The position numbers were made by a program, and so were the translations under genes. A DNA stretch of 64,000 nucleotides from Arthrinium phaeospermum. Lineage: Eukaryota > Ascomycota > Sordariomycetes > Amphisphaeriales > Apiosporaceae. The stretch is from assembly GCA_006503535.1 (NCBI GenBank), contig QYRS01000001.1:3906001-3970000 (forward strand), given 5' to 3'. The notes under the pieces are model-generated. The model saw nothing but the letters and a program-made list of their open reading frames with translations. It searched no databases and was not told the DNA's origin. This document shows positions 21,840 to 35,733 of the stretch, piece after piece (the stretch's first letter is position 1; each line of letters starts with the position of its first letter).

Positions 21840-24800
21840 ATGGATTTCCATGCGACGGTGCTGCAACAGGGAGACGGCCGCAATGACAGATCGGGGCGAT
21901 CGCATGGTACACCTTTGCACCCGCAACAAGCTTCTCCTGGGCAAAGAGCATTCGCACATGCAGCCGGTTCGCCATCGCCGGGACTTTCCACTGCGCCAGG
22001 ACCACCTCGTCACTCGTCCTTTGTCGAGGGAGTGATGAACGAAGTTGGAGGAGCCGCAATTGAAACAGAACGAGCAGGACAGCAAGTGGGATCTACAGCA
22101 AGACACAGCACTAATGCCGACGCTGGCTCTGCCGGCGGTGTTTTTGGTGGTGCTGGTGCAGGTGGATTCCACGGGCAGCACGTTGGAGCAATTGGAGACG
22201 AAGCTCTGACTTGGAAGGCAGTTGGGCCAAAAGACGCCAATGCTAATGAGTTGAAGACTACTAATTCGGCCAACGCCAACGTAACCGTGGTGAGATCTCC
22301 GACAAAAGCGTCAACGCAGCAATTGCTGCTGCAATCAGATTTTCACCAGCCCGCGCCATTCCATCCACAGCAGCATCGTCCACACCTTTCTCCTTCCTCT
22401 TCTTCTTCACCCACAACAAATACCTTTTCCATTCCCACCCACAACCAACTTCCCCTTCATCTATCAAATGCTGCCCCATTAATCTCAACACCATCATCGT
22501 CGGCCTCGGCCACCATCACGACGCGACGTCCGCCACCTCTTCTTAATTACCACGATCACCAACCACCACCACCACAACACTCATTTGACCCCTACGCGTC
22601 CACGCATCGCACGCCCACTTTATCGTCAACATCGTCGCCGCCGTACCCGACTCATAACACCGGATTGCCTCCGCTGGCTCCTCCGCCAGGGGCCTCTGGC
22701 TCGTCAATCACCATGGCCTCACCAGGCGCAAAGAACGGTGCATCGCCGCTACAACCACCACAGGCCGATCGCCACCAGACTACTGCACGCGAAAAGAAGT
22801 CGGGCAGCTTCTACGATCCCTTGACGGATACTACCAAAGAAAGAAGACCATCCGACTCCTGGTCCAACAATAAGCAGGTGAGCTGACCAAAGTCCCATAT
22901 AACTTTTTGGGCGAGCATCCTATCAGGCTCCCCCCCTTAGAGAGCAGCGCGGCAGTGTCGCATTGTATTCTGTATCCTTAAAATCTACCTTGCGTAAACT
23001 CCATCATGATGCGTCGGAGACAACAATTGTACTCAAGCGAGAATTCCCTCTGCACTTTTCCTGTTTTTTTTTTCTTTGTGTGTTGTAGCATAGCTCCCTC
23101 CGCGAAGTGGATGTGGTGGCTGCTTGGAGGTGCAGACCTTATTCGCGTTCCACCAGAGTTTGCTATGCGTAAGATAAAAGGTGAACCATGGTGAAGCATC
23201 GGCCCTGCCTTGGAGGGGGTTTTGGCCGATGGCAATATTGAATGGTTCATCTCTAATTGCAACACCAACTGTATTTCTTTTTTTTAAACCTCTCAGGAAC
23301 CAAAGGCGTTTTCGCATCAACCGCTAACCCTCTCACCTCCATCAACAGTCGGCTCGCAACGATCCCTACGGCACCAGCTATACGCAGCGACCGAAATCCA
23401 ATGGATATGGTTCGCCGTCGCCTGTGAATGCAAATTTCCCACCTCGAGGCCGCAGCCCTCGCTCACACTCCAAAACCACCAATGGTACCAGCGCTGATCC
23501 GCCCAGCCCAACCAACAAAGCATTAAATCTGGCAGCATCTCCCTCGCGTCATCGCACCCAGCCAGAAGCTGCATCAACCACGAGTCATCAATCCTCTACA
23601 CCTGCTGCCTCGTTACCATCCATCTTGAACCCCGAGCCTGCCGCGTCTTCCATCACTGCGGCACCCCCGGCCAGTGTAAGTTTATTTTCCTCGTTTATCA
23701 CGTGTGCATAAGAGAGCACCTCAAACTCGCCTCGACCTATTATTGTCATCAAACTCCAAGATGTCATCGTGGCCGACCGTCCGTGTCAATAAGCATCGTA
23801 ACTGACTCCCATCATTAGACACCGAGCCGTGCAGCTGAGCTCATGTCTTTCTCCAATATCCTGTCAAGCACCGACCCTCTGCCCAAACCTGCAAGGCCGC
23901 CGATCATGACCGAGAAGAGGGAGAAGCCTGCTCGCAAGAGTAAGGGTCGCGAGGCCCAGCTTCGAGACTCGGAAGGCGGCGGCTCCAAGTCCAAGTCGCG
24001 AAGATCATCAAGCGCGTCTCGGGACCCCCCTGTCAAGTCTGCCAGCAAGCGACAGTCTAATGGTCAGGCTAAAGCCCGGACGCTCTCGGCCGATAAGGAG
24101 AAGAAAATCGAAAAGCTCCTGGAACGGTTGGATACCGAAGCGGACGACATCGATCTCTCTGAACTCGACATGGAGCATGACTACTACGTCAGTCGCAGCA
24201 AGCGGCGCAAGCTCAACCTGGAGAGAGACGAGGCCAAAGATAGCAAGAACCGTCGAGTCGATCTGGTGTCAGTTATGGGCAGGAGGCTTAACAGTCATGC
24301 TGCCCACGGCAAGCGACGGTACGAGGAGATCTACTTTGAGGAAGCGCTGCAGGAAGTTCGAGAGCGTGAGGTCTTCGCGGAGAAAGAGCGGAAGAAGGAC
24401 ATGCAACGCAAGCGTCGCCGCGAAAAGTCGATGCAAGTCACGATTGAGCAGAGAGAGGCTGCGCTGGCCAAGGCCCTCGCCACTGCGAACGAGACTGAAC
24501 GACAAAAGCTCCTGCGCGAGGCTGAGAGGGCTAACAAGAAAGTCGAAGCTACCAAGATGGTCCTACAAAAGGGCATCAAGGGTCCCGCACGAAACCTTGC
24601 GCCGTACGAGCCAAACCTGGAGGGTGGTACCATGTCCAGCTTCATTATGGGCACTAGTGATGCCGAGCCTACCAGCACGAAGAAGTCGAAACGCTCCGGA
24701 ACCCGGCCCAAGAAGTCCAAAGAGCAGAAACAAGCCGAGAAGGACTCTGCGGAAGCTGCACAGGCCGCCATCGATGCTGGCGAGGAGCTGCCGTCTAGGG

Positions 24801-27800
24801 AAGAGACCAAGATTCGCATCAAGCTCAACAAGGGCTCTTCCAAGGAGACCAAGGACAAGGACCGGGAAGGACGAGACAGCACCAAGGAACCCAAGGAGAA
24901 GGAGAAGGCGGTTGAGGAGCCTCCTGCCAACCCTCTGGAGACCAAGTTCCAGTCCAAGGGCTACAATCAGATCTATGATCAGATCTGGCGCGATCTCGCT
25001 CGAAAGGATGTTCCTAAGACGTTCAAGCTTGCGGGCGATTCCTATGCCACCAAAGCCTCCAATCTCAAGAAGACGGCCATTCTGGCGTCCAAAGAGGCCA
25101 AACGATGGCAACTCCGAACCAACAAGGGGACCAAAGATCTTCAGGCAAGAGCCAAGCGTTGCATGCGTGATATGATGAGCTTCTGGAAGCGCAATGAACG
25201 TGAGGAGCGAGATCTGCGCAAGGCTGCCGAGAGGCAGGAGATCGAAAACGCCCGTAAGGAGGAAGCCGACCGAGAAGCCGCGCGCCAGAAGAGAAAGCTC
25301 AATTTCTTGATTTCGCAGACGGAGCTGTATTCTCATTTCATTGGCAAGAAGATCAAGACAGACGAGGTTGAACGGAGTACCGACAACCCCGAAATTGCAC
25401 CTGCCGCGGACGCCGATTCGAATGCGCACAAGGTCAACGTTGATGAGCCCACTGGCCCAGTCGGCTCTAAGGTCACCAACTTTGACAACTTGACTTTCGA
25501 GGAAGAGGATGAAGAGACGCTGCGCCAGGCCGCCATGGCCAACGCGCAAAATGCCATTGCGGAGGCCCAGAAGAAGGCACGAGCATTCAACAACCAGGAC
25601 AATGACATGGATGAGGACGGCGAGATGAACTTCCAGAACCCAACAGGACTTGGCGACGTCGATATCGAGCAACCCAAGCTTCTGAACTGCCAGCTCAAGG
25701 AGTACCAGTTGAAGGGTCTCAACTGGCTTGCCAATCTTTACGAGCAGGGTATCAACGGAATTCTGGCAGACGAAATGGGTCTGGGCAAGACTGTCCAGTC
25801 CATCTCCGTCATGGCCTATCTGGCCGAGGTGCACGACATCTGGGGCCCCTACTTGGTCGTGGCCCCGGCTTCGACCCTGCACAACTGGCAGCAGGAAATT
25901 GCCAGGTTCGTCCCCGAGTTCAAGATTCTTCCCTACTGGGGAACTGCCGGCGACCGTAAGGTGCTGCGAAAGTTCTGGGACCGCAAGCACCACACCTACA
26001 AGAAGGATGCGCCCTTCCACGTGCTTGTCACGTCATACCAGCTTGTCGTGTCTGATGTGGCATACTTCCAGAAGATGAAGTGGCAATATATGATTCTGGA
26101 CGAGGCGCAAGCCATCAAGAGCTCCAACAGCTCACGTTGGAAGTGCTTGCTCAGCTTCCATTGCCGCAACCGACTGCTATTGACTGGTACCCCCATCCAG
26201 AACAACATGCAGGAGCTGTGGGCGTTGCTCCATTTCATCATGCCTTCGTTGTTCGATTCTCACGACGAATTCAGCGAGTGGTTCTCGAAGGACATCGAGT
26301 CCCACGCACAGAGCAACACGACGCTCAACGAGGACCAGCTTAAGCGGCTGCACATGATCCTCAAACCGTTCATGTTGCGTCGTGTGAAGAAACACGTACA
26401 AAAGGAGCTCGGCGACAAGATCGAGCAGGACGTGTTCTGCGACCTCACGTACCGTCAACGCGCTTACTACCGCAACCTGCGCAACCAGATCAGCATCATG
26501 GATCTTATTGAGAAGGCCACGTTGGGTGACGACCAAGACTCGGGAACCCTTATGAACCTCGTCATGCAGTTCCGAAAGGTCTGCAACCACCCGGACTTGT
26601 TTGAGCGTGCCGAAACATCGAGTCCATTCTCTACTGCGTACTTCGCCGAGACAGCTTCGTTTGTTCGAGAAGGCACGAACGTGGCGGTCGGATACTCGAC
26701 ACGCAGTCTGATCGAGTACAACTTGCCGCGCCTAGTGTGGACGGATGGAGGACGGCTTTACAAGGCCAGTAAGGACAATGCGAGAGCCGGGTTCAGGAAT
26801 AAATACCTGAACCACATGATGAACATCTGGACGCCTGACAACATTCGCGACAGCGAAAGTGGCCAAGATGGCTTCTCGTTCCTTCGCTTCGCCGACGCTA
26901 GTCCACAGGAGGCTTATAAGGCTAGCCATGCCGATGTCTTCACACGTGCTGCCGATCTTGTCAGGAAAGAGAACCGGCTGGGACTCCTCAATGTTGTCTA
27001 CAACGAGCCCGAGGAAAAGAACTACACGCCGGCCCACGCTCTCCTTCAGATATCGGCCCGATCCGACCGCCGGGCTCTTGCGGAGGTGACAAGCGAGGGC
27101 ATTCTCGACAATCTCATGAACGTCTCTCGATCCAGGTGGCGGGAGAACGGCCTGAGCCGGGTGGAACAGGCAGCTCTGCCTGGTGCGCTTGCGCCGCCGA
27201 TCGAGGTGACTTGTGAGGGCACACGAACTCCTATTTCGGAGCGGGAAGATACCTTCTTCAACGTACCGATGCGTAGAGCTCTGTACGGCCCCAGCAATGT
27301 CGAAGAGAAGGCCCTGGTTGCCCAAAACGTACCTATGGAACGGTACCCGCCCATGGCCATGATTCCACGCCCTGACAACGAGAAGACAAAGTTCACCAAT
27401 ATTACTGTGCCCAGCATGCGCCGATTCGTCACTGACAGTGGCAAGCTTGCCAAACTTGACCAGCTGCTGTTCAAGCTCAAGGAGGAGGGCCACCGTGTCC
27501 TGCTTTACTTCCAGATGACTCGCATGATCGATCTGATGGAGGAGTACTTGACCTACCGCAACTACAAGTACTGCCGACTGGATGGTTCCACCAAGCTGGA
27601 GGACCGTCGAGATACCGTGACCGACTTCCAGACCCGACCCGAGATTTTTATCTTCCTCTTGTCCACTCGTGCTGGTGGTCTGGGTATCAATTTGACTTCG
27701 GCCGATACCGTCATCTTCTACGACAGTGATTGGAACCCCACCATTGATTCGCAGGCCATGGATCGCGCCCATCGTCTGGGCCAGACCCGCCAAGTCACAG

Positions 27801-28347
27801 TGTACCGACTCATCACACGTGGCACCATCGAGGAACGTATCCGGAAGCGTGCCATGCAAAAGGAGGAGGTGCAGCGTGTGGTCATCTCGGGCGGTGGCGC
27901 TCGCGGCGTCGACTTCAGCGGTCGCCGTCCTGCCGAGAACAGGAACAAGGATATTGCCATGTGGCTTGCCGACGATGAACAAGCCGAGCTCATCGAGCGC
28001 AGAGAGAAGGAGCTGCTCGAGAACGGCGAGATCGAGAAGCAGACCAAGAAGCGCGGTGGAGCTGCTGCAAAGAGGAAGAGGGAAGCCGTCAGTCTGGACG
28101 AGATGTACCATGAAGGTGAGTTTGACCAGCCAACCCCTTGCATTGATATTCATTTGCTAATAATACCTTTCCAGGCGAGGGCAATTTCGATGATGGTAAC
28201 AAGCAGTCCGGTACGGCCACTGGTACGGCCACGCCCGCCGAAGAGGCCCCAGCGGCACCCGCGAGCAAGAAGCGCCGTGGCGGCGGCAGCAAGAAGGCGA
28301 AGACCGCCAAGCAAAGACTGGCTCTCGCAGACGGGCAGATGGAGTAA
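21840..28347 (+). CDS. INO80: INO80 chromatin-remodelling ATPase
   Basis: Catalytic subunit of the INO80 complex, which slides nucleosomes and exchanges H2A.Z in the nucleus. Four exons (21840-22877, 23349-23675, 23819-28115, 28175-28347) give 1944 residues. The first ~470 residues are low-complexity Pro, Ser, Gln and His-rich. Then come charged coiled regions, the DBINO domain (about residues 830-965, starting near [15 protein letters not shown]), the SNF2 N-lobe with DEMGLGKT (near 1108) and DEAQ (near 1216), the long insertion typical of INO80 and the C-lobe with [13 protein letters not shown] and DRAHRLGQ. The tail is basic ([12 protein letters not shown]). The 471-bp first intron is long for this genome; an alternative acceptor near 23297 would put the exon in another frame, so I chose 23349. 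The 4.3-kb main exon has no frame breaks. Confidence 0.95.
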
Positions 28348-29863
28348 TCTGATCCCATTGTATTGATTAAGGAAAGGAGGGTTGGGGCACCCGCAAGTAG
28401 GCGTGCCTCGCCGACATCTTTGTACGCACCGCACAACAAGAGCTCTTCTGAGGAGGGCCTGTTGTGGCTGTTTGTCTGTTTGTCGGTATATCAAGACCGT
28501 CCATCCATCCGCCACGCACTACACGACCAGGACGGAGGAAGGAGGGGGATGGATAGGTTGTTGATGTGCCAAAAGTGTAACTGTACCAAGTACAAAAAGG
28601 GAGACCCACGGCGTTGCATTGTGTTGATTATTTTTGTTATTTTTCCCGGGAACCAAGAGCTAAGAAAGAAGACGAATATCCTCATAGCATTTTGACGGGA
28701 TAGGGAGGGTCTGTCTAGATATTATTTTCCCATTGGGGCCCCTGTGTTTTTTTTTTTTTTGGCTTGTGGCACGCACACCACCACCACCACCCCCTAGGCT
28801 AGCTAGAAAAAGCCCATAATCGACAGAGGCATCGAGCAAGCATACTACTACTTACTACCTACTATTTCCTACCTGTTGTTGATGAAAACGGTGCTTAGAG
28901 GAAATTTAGCTATATATTCATGCCCCGATTTGTTTAGATGTGCCGATATGTTTTTGCTATGTAGGGGCCGCTTTCGTAGCCTGTTCTTGCTCTTCAAGGG
29001 GCCCTTCTGGGCTGGTGTTGCAGAGTGCGACGACCTTCCATCTCCTGGATAAGTGCCAACGAATCGCATACTCGTGACCGAGAATGGCTCTAAGAATACA
29101 TCGAAATAGCTAGTTCATACTGCCCATCAAGTGCAACTGCAGTTGCTCGGAAACAATTCCCGTCGCTTCGGGTGATCTGATCCTCCATAACTCCTATTAG
29201 CAGCAATCCATGCGAAACGAGACATCACATCGGCGAAGGCAGAATGCATATTTCAACAGGAATAAGCATTGATTGATTCATCGCCAACAACTATCCATCG
29301 CCGGCCTAATAGGCACTCGGCGCAAATCGCTAAGGTATCAAAAAATTGTCATAGTTGGTGATAAAAAGCCCTACAACCCAAGAAGGGCTTCCGACACGAG
29401 GTCGCGCGAATAAATCCAGGGGTTTCCATCCTGTCGCTGGGCCATGGGCATGCACGCATGGTTTCCCAGCTTTCCCCTCTGTCCTCTCCAAAATGAAGTG
29501 AAAGAAAGATCGTCATCTGTTCCCAACGGTGAAAGCGGCCATACTTTCCCGGCCCAGCCCAGCCCCCGTGCCTTGTCACCCACCTACCCCCCTGCCGTAG
29601 ATTACAAATCGTTTATACATTCCATCGGAAAATGAGAACAAGAAACAACATCCCAGTCTAAGAAGCTCTCCAGCCACTGCGCCGCGTATCGTTTTCTCAT
29701 AGTCATACCGTCGTACTCTCATACTTAAATCATCATGATGAAAGTGCACCCCAATCTCCCCAACACCAGTGCTCAAAACACCAGGCGTCCCTAATGAATG
29801 CTATTATATAGACAAGAATTGAAGATTTGCACGCATGATCCAAGCAGACCGGGACTCCCTCGG
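28348..29863. other. Convergent 3' regions of INO80 and RFX gene
   Basis: About 1.5 kb between two convergent genes. It contains a T run near 28748-28760 and CCA repeats near 28780. No coding region or RNA gene is recognisable. Confidence 0.5.
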
Positions 29864-32479
29864 TCAGTAGGCTTGGTCAAGCTGTAGGGACTGGTCTTGA
29901 CTTGGCGGGTCGAACTTCTCCAGAGGGTACTCTTCATCGGGAGTCCGCATGCCGATGCCACTATCATCAGGGTTGTCACCCGCACTCAGCGAGTCCCGAC
30001 CTTGAGTTTCCAACTGAGAGGGGAATGGCGCGCGATTCGGCTGCTGCTGGGACATGTTGGGTATATTGTGGAAGTCTTCGCTTGCGTTGCTGACCTGTGA
30101 CTCCTGCCGACTATTCTCCTTGGCTGGCACTGAGCGCCCTGCCGGGGTAGTCGAAGTTGGCAACGATGACTTGAGTCTCATGAATCCTCCCTGCTCGGCA
30201 AGGAATGATATCATCTCATCAACCCAGCATTTGGTGACCCACCAAGACCCGAAGCTCTTACCCTGGGCAATGGTGAGGTCCCGCATCACCTCGGTGCCGA
30301 GTCTCTGTACACACCATACGATGTCCTCGGGAGTGGCGTAGGAGAATCGTCCCTGAAGAGACTGTAGGAAGTTCACCCACCTCTCCAGAACGTTCTGTGC
30401 ACTGTCCTCGCCCGTGCTGGTCGTCGAAGGTACGCGGCCACTGCGCGATGTCATGTCCCCGTAGAGAGTCATAACCTCCACCTCCCATGGTATCCCCTGC
30501 GGGTCCAGCAGTTCACGCAACTCGCCGAGAAGTACGTTGACAACATCGTCCATTCCTCGGGTGGGCACACACTCTGCAATCTTGCGTATCCTGACCATCG
30601 TTATCCAATCAAGGTACATTTGATCGCGATTCGCTGGGTTGGATAGCATATTGGCTGCGGCGTGGGCCGTCAGGTTGACACGCAACGCCCGATCCAGCAG
30701 AGCAGCGAATATGGTTGCCGGCGCCTCTTTGGCTTGAACGACGTGTCGCGGCTGGCCCTGGAAAGACTCACGGATGTGAGGAACTAATCGCTCCGATATG
30801 TTTCGTAGCGTGTCCAGCACAGGCTTGGGTACGACCTGAAGTGTCAGTCCAGAGACGATCCCTATCATTCTTTGGTAGAGGATAAAGTCGCATTGCTCGA
30901 TCCAGGGGGCGACGCTGGGATTCGAGAACAGCTTTTGTACAGGCATCGTGAGGGTCCCTTGAAAAGATGTGTATAGATGGAAAAAGGTCTTCTCTCGGCA
31001 ATAACGGATACACTCGACTAGGGATGTGCAATGGGAACGGTAAAGTGCCGATAACGACATGGCGGCATCTGGGTCGGTGTTGGACGGTAAAAAGGGCTCG
31101 ATCTTGGGCAATACAAGCGAGTTGTTCTGGCGGATGAGCTCGTCGTTATCCGTGGCAAAGTGTAAGCGTAAAGGGGTCTTCGCGGTAGAAGACTGGAGCT
31201 GGTCGAGGTTGGCTACGTCGGGTTGGTTATAAAGGCTGTGAGTTCTGCTGTGAGTGAACTGCGGCGGCGCGCTGTTTTCGGGGTGCTGCGGAGGTTCGGG
31301 CGAAGGCAACAGTGCCTTGGACTGGCTTGCTTCGACCGATGGAGCTTTTATAGTGCTAGAATATGACGGTCAGCATTATACGGCATGTCGCTATTCTCAA
31401 TGGCAAGACATACCTGAAGCTCTGCGCAAAGCTCGTTTGCTGCTCCGGCAGGGGAATGGCAGGCTGAATGGGCTCGGGGACGTCGGGCATATCGTCTCCC
31501 AGCATGAAATTAACATAGTGGTATTTGGATTCGCCTCGGACACCGAGCCTACGCGTCTTGAGGCCTGGGAAGAGCACGCGAACGAGCTTGCCGAAACTTG
31601 CTGGGTTCAGGACGGTGATACGTTCTGTGGCACAGCGCGATGCGTAGTTTGCGTATACTCTTCCTCGTGGGACGGATCCCTTGCCCTTGGTACAGACTTG
31701 GTTGATCCTAGATACGATGGTCAGTTACGAACAAGATCATGCATAGCCAGCATGCCAATCTCATAGCATTTCACATACCAAAGCATGGCGAAGACTTGTC
31801 GGGTACGCTCGGAATTCGGACCCCTCTCGTTGCCATGCAGCTCGGTTGCGACATCCTGTAGAGAGCGTTGCCTGTTCGCCTGAAACAAGGACCGCATTTC
31901 AAGCTCATTGTTGGCGCTCGTCTTGTTGGACGGCTTCGAGTTGGCGGCCGCGCCTCCCTGGGAATCGACCTCTTCGTTCTCGTCTCGCTCGTTCAACTGG
32001 CTATCGTCACCGAAGCTGGTGTTTGCGAAGGAGTCCCCGGAGAGTGCGTGGTGATGCACAACGGCATGATGGGGATACTGCATCGGGGGGCCAACGGCCG
32101 ACTGCATGCTCGAGTCGACGGGAAAGGACTGGCTGGGGTGCATCTGCTGCAATTGGGAGTTCGGCCTCATTATCATCTCGCCTGCCTGCATCTGGTGAAC
32201 AGGCTGGGACATCTCGCGCCCCTGGGGGTGGCCATTCGGGACCCATTGATCGCCGTAAGCAGCCTGCATGGACTGATGGCCCGGAAAGCTCTGGTCCAGG
32301 TGTTGTTGCTGTTGTTGCTGGGTGGTGGTGCTGTGTATGGAGGCAGTCGAGGCCCTTGAGGGAGCTCTGTTTATCGGCATATTCTGTGCCATGGCAACAG
32401 CATCCGGAGGCTGGGAATCTGCGCGAGGATAGTTAGGAAATGCGCTGTGAAAGCGACGTTTGGGACCGATGTCCATCAT
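29864..32479 (-). CDS. RFX-family winged-helix transcription factor
   Basis: Nuclear DNA-binding protein of the RFX family; fungal members include yeast Crt1 (DNA-damage repressor of RNR genes), S. pombe Sak1 and the Acremonium cephalosporin regulator CPCR1. Three exons on the minus strand (31779-32479, 31414-31707, 29864-31355) give 828 residues. The N-terminus is rich in Gln, Met and His. The RFX domain spans the first splice site, from about residue 215 to 290: ERTRQVFAMLW, then VPRGRVYANYASRCATE, then NPASFGKLVRVLFPGLKTRR and GESKYHYVNF, which are the helix 3 and wing residues of the family. The long C-terminal part matches the extended dimerisation region of fungal RFX proteins. The last ~100 residues are polar and unstructured. 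Divergent from YOP1 with a 2.5-kb gap. Confidence 0.9.
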
Positions 32480-34955
32480 GACTTGTCGGCCAATGAAGAA
32501 ATGAAAAAGAGAATGATAGCGAATGGATGCATGCAGTTCGTGAATCCAGTTTCTTCAGAGTCCAGGGTTTGGAAGGGGGAGGCAGATGCGAAGCGTACCT
32601 CTGTTCATGGTTGGCTGCAATGTTTATTCTTGCAAGTGGACTGGATAAGCCAGAATAAACACTGGCCCTCCGGCTGGTGGGGCGCCAGCAAGCAGGCAAG
32701 CAATGCGGCGAGATGAGATAACAACGCTCGCTCTGAGCTAGGCCCAGCAAAGTGAAGCGCGCCTAAAGCGACAACACGTCGAGTGTATAAATTATGTATG
32801 CAGAGTAACAGAAGGTTTGGTCCTTGCTCAGCGCGGGCAGATGATCGTCTGGGAGAGAGACGTCAAAGTGACAAACCGTGCTGGCGTTGGGTGTTGTAGG
32901 TTTGTTGTGGCTGGTAATTTGGCAATGGGATTTTGCCCAGGTTTGTTTTCCTCCGTCTTGTTTTGGTTGTCCCGGCGAAACAGCAGCGGTTGGAAGGGCA
33001 GGTAAGCAAAGCAGAGGTAGCTAGCTTTCTGGTGGTAGGCTGAGGAAAAAAAGAAAAAAAAAAGGTACATGACCAGAGGTACACTCTCTCAGTCTCATTC
33101 TTAGTGGTCGATCAGATCAGAGATCCACCCTTGCTGGGATTTCAGCCAATCTCCGTGATTGCTGGGAAACGCGATTGGCTCTACACCCCAAGAAACGGTC
33201 GCGATTCTCGGTCCCAACTTCGTAGCCCAGCCTCACGTGATTGGAAGCTCGCTTCCATCGCGCCAAGCCCTTCTTTCCCAGAGGCAAAGGCGGGGCAACA
33301 ATCCAGAGGAGGAGAAGATGAAGCTCGAGAAGAAGCTCACAAGCTAGTCCGAAATTCCTGTTGCTGCGTGTGTTGTTTACACGCCCAGCATGCACTCGCT
33401 CAGCATTGGGCATGGGCATTGGCATTGGGGATAATTTACATACTCGGGACATACATGCCCGCATAGTTAGTACACAGGACGAGTAGGCATTTGATGAAAA
33501 GCATGGACTTGATTTGATTGATGTTATATGCATAGATGGACTAGGCTGCATGTCTAATATGGTCCCGTTTACAAGTATTCTGCTTCCATGGGGACCGGCT
33601 TCTTTGCTTCTTTACCATGGCATTCTCAGGAAATGGACTCGAGCCGAGTTGGCTGATGCCACTGCTGCTGCTGCCGACGCTGCTGCGATGCACTGCAACG
33701 GCAAGGGCACGCTGCACCGCATTTTCGCTATGTAGTGGCCCGCACCGCATGTCTTGTCCAATGTTCAATTCAATGGTTCCATGCACTGCGCAAGCTCAAC
33801 ATTCTCGCTACTACTAGAAAGGCGGCAAATAACCGCACGGGCACTGTCGCAGAGCAAAACGAGGTAAAACATACCTAAGTAGGTAGGAACCGAATATTGC
33901 GAGGTTGGTAGGAGGAGACCTTATCCTGCGGTCGCGGAGTCCTTGCCGGCATCCGTCGTATTGGGATTTGTCCACCGCCCTACGAGTCCACGGATCCTAC
34001 AGGTAAGTCTCCCCTCCACCGACGGCGAGATCCATTGGGTCAGGCAGCTAGGTAGGATAGGGGGTTTCCTTAGATAGAAACGCAGATCCTGCAGTTGAGG
34101 ATACGTTTGCTACATACCTACATACCTGAGCATGTCAACAATAGGTAGCAGCAGCAGCAGCATCATCATACATGATGGACGATGGACGACCACGTCGGCA
34201 GCGTATGACTTGGGTAGGTCTGCGCTCGGCCAACGACTTTCACAAGACGGACCCCTCGGTTCGTCATAGGCGTAGCTCTGTCATCGTGGCTCAAGCTCCT
34301 TTGCCGGGCTAGGTGACTAGGCGAAGGTCAGTCAGGTCTTGGGCACTCCCGGTCCAGTCACTAGTAGTCAGTACCCGCGACCAGGTATTATTAATAGGTT
34401 CCAGCTGGGTTCCAATACTTCGGTCAACCCACGGCCAATACTAGTAGCCACAGTATATCCCGTGTGGCCGTCTCCTCCTACCCTCCACAATCTACATCTA
34501 ACGATTGCCCTGTTATCTGCCCAACCCTTCCAAGATTCAATCGTCCCTTCCGACTCTCACTCTCCATTACCTACCTATTCTCTTCCCCCTCACGAGAAGA
34601 AAAAAAAATAACTGGAAAAAAAGAGCTTGTTTGCTGCGTAGCGAGAGGCACCGAATCACCTGCATGTACGTCCGGATCTGCTCCTACCTGTTGGCCCCCC
34701 CCTCTCAGTTTCATGTTACCGTATCCTTGCTTGACTGCTGTCTTTGTATCATTCCCTCCATATCTACGTAATTAACAAGTGGCCCAAACTAACCCTAACA
34801 CTGCCAACTCTCTCAGTTGGTTCTTGACTTTCTACACCTTTCCAACTTGACATCACAACGCCCCCACTTGCAAGTCATCATACTCATAATTCATTCTCAG
34901 ACTCAACAGCCTGCCATAGACAACAACTCGATATTCTGACAAACGAAATTTCACA
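32480..34955. other. Divergent promoter region of RFX gene and YOP1
   Basis: About 2.5 kb with no supported gene. It holds a CTG-type trinucleotide run at about 33660-33690, a CAG run near 34148-34165, an A-rich run at 33043-33064 and repeated CCTA/TAGG words (for example near 33868-33890 and 34110-34130). Two CCAAT-type pentamers lie in opposite orientation near 33145 and 33173. Confidence 0.5.
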
Positions 34956-35733
34956 ATGTCGGCCCAAGATCGCGTTCAGCAATACGTGAGCCAGCTCGAC
35001 CGCGAGGTACGTGATCCCATCCCTTGAAAGCCCCTCCGCAGAAGAAGAAAAAACCACCACGGCTTCCCCGCCGTTGGTGCGCAACCATCACTTTGGAGGG
35101 TGTCGCATGCTTCCACCGCCACGACCGCCGACTGACCCGAATTGGCTATAGCTCTCCAAATACCCTTCTCTCAACAACCTGGAGAAGCAGACTTCGGTCC
35201 CCAAGGTCTACGCCGTCATCGGCTTCGCCACGCTCTACTTCTTCTTCATCATCTTCAACCTCGGCGGCCAGCTGCTCACTAACCTGGCCGGTTTCGTCAT
35301 CCCTGGTTACTACTCTATGCAAGCGCTGTTCACCGTTAACAAGGCCGACGACACACAATGGCTCACAGTATGTTGCGACCCTAACTTTTGCTTGTGATTA
35401 TCACCTGACTAACGCGCCGCAGTACTGGGTCGTCTTCGCCTTTTTCACGGTCCTTGAGAGCTTACTCAGCGTCGTGTACTGGTTCCCCTTCTACTACACC
35501 TTCAAGTTCATCTTCCTTCTGTGGCTCTCCCTGCCCATGTTCGGGTAAGTTATCCTCTCGCACGCTGCTCGCGCCGTCCGGCCATTCTTGACCCGGCTAA
35601 CACATTCTACAGCGGCGCCAACCTCATCTTCCGATCTTTCCTCCAGCCCATGCTCGGCCGTTACTTCTCCGAGTCCGGGTCGACTGCCGCTAACCTCCGC
35701 GCCAAGGCCGACTCCCTCGGCAAGGGCGAGTAA
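34956..35733 (+). CDS. yop1: YOP1 / REEP5 ER-shaping protein
   Basis: Membrane-bending protein of the DP1/Yop1 (TB2/HVA22) family that makes tubular ER together with reticulons. Four exons (34956-35006, 35152-35367, 35423-35544, 35613-35733) give 169 residues, close to other fungal Yop1 proteins. The paired hydrophobic hairpins are visible: VYAVIGFATLYFFFIIFNLG and the LAGFVIPGYYSM motif, then YWVVFAFFTVLESLL and YTFKFIFLLWLSLP. The soluble tail after FRSFLQPMLGRYF is short and amphipathic, as in the family. The start codon is the first ATG of the mRNA-like leader and gives the usual short N-terminus ending in a hydrophilic YVSQLDRELSKYPSL. Confidence 0.93.

Noticed and set aside
24563..28153. 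Long minus-strand open frames (485 and 473 codons) opposite INO80
   Set aside because: They are antisense shadows of the GC-rich, codon-biased INO80 exon and have no domains.
33150..33170. Possible RFX-binding X-box upstream of the RFX gene (autoregulation)
   Set aside because: The best candidate agrees with the consensus at only about half the positions.
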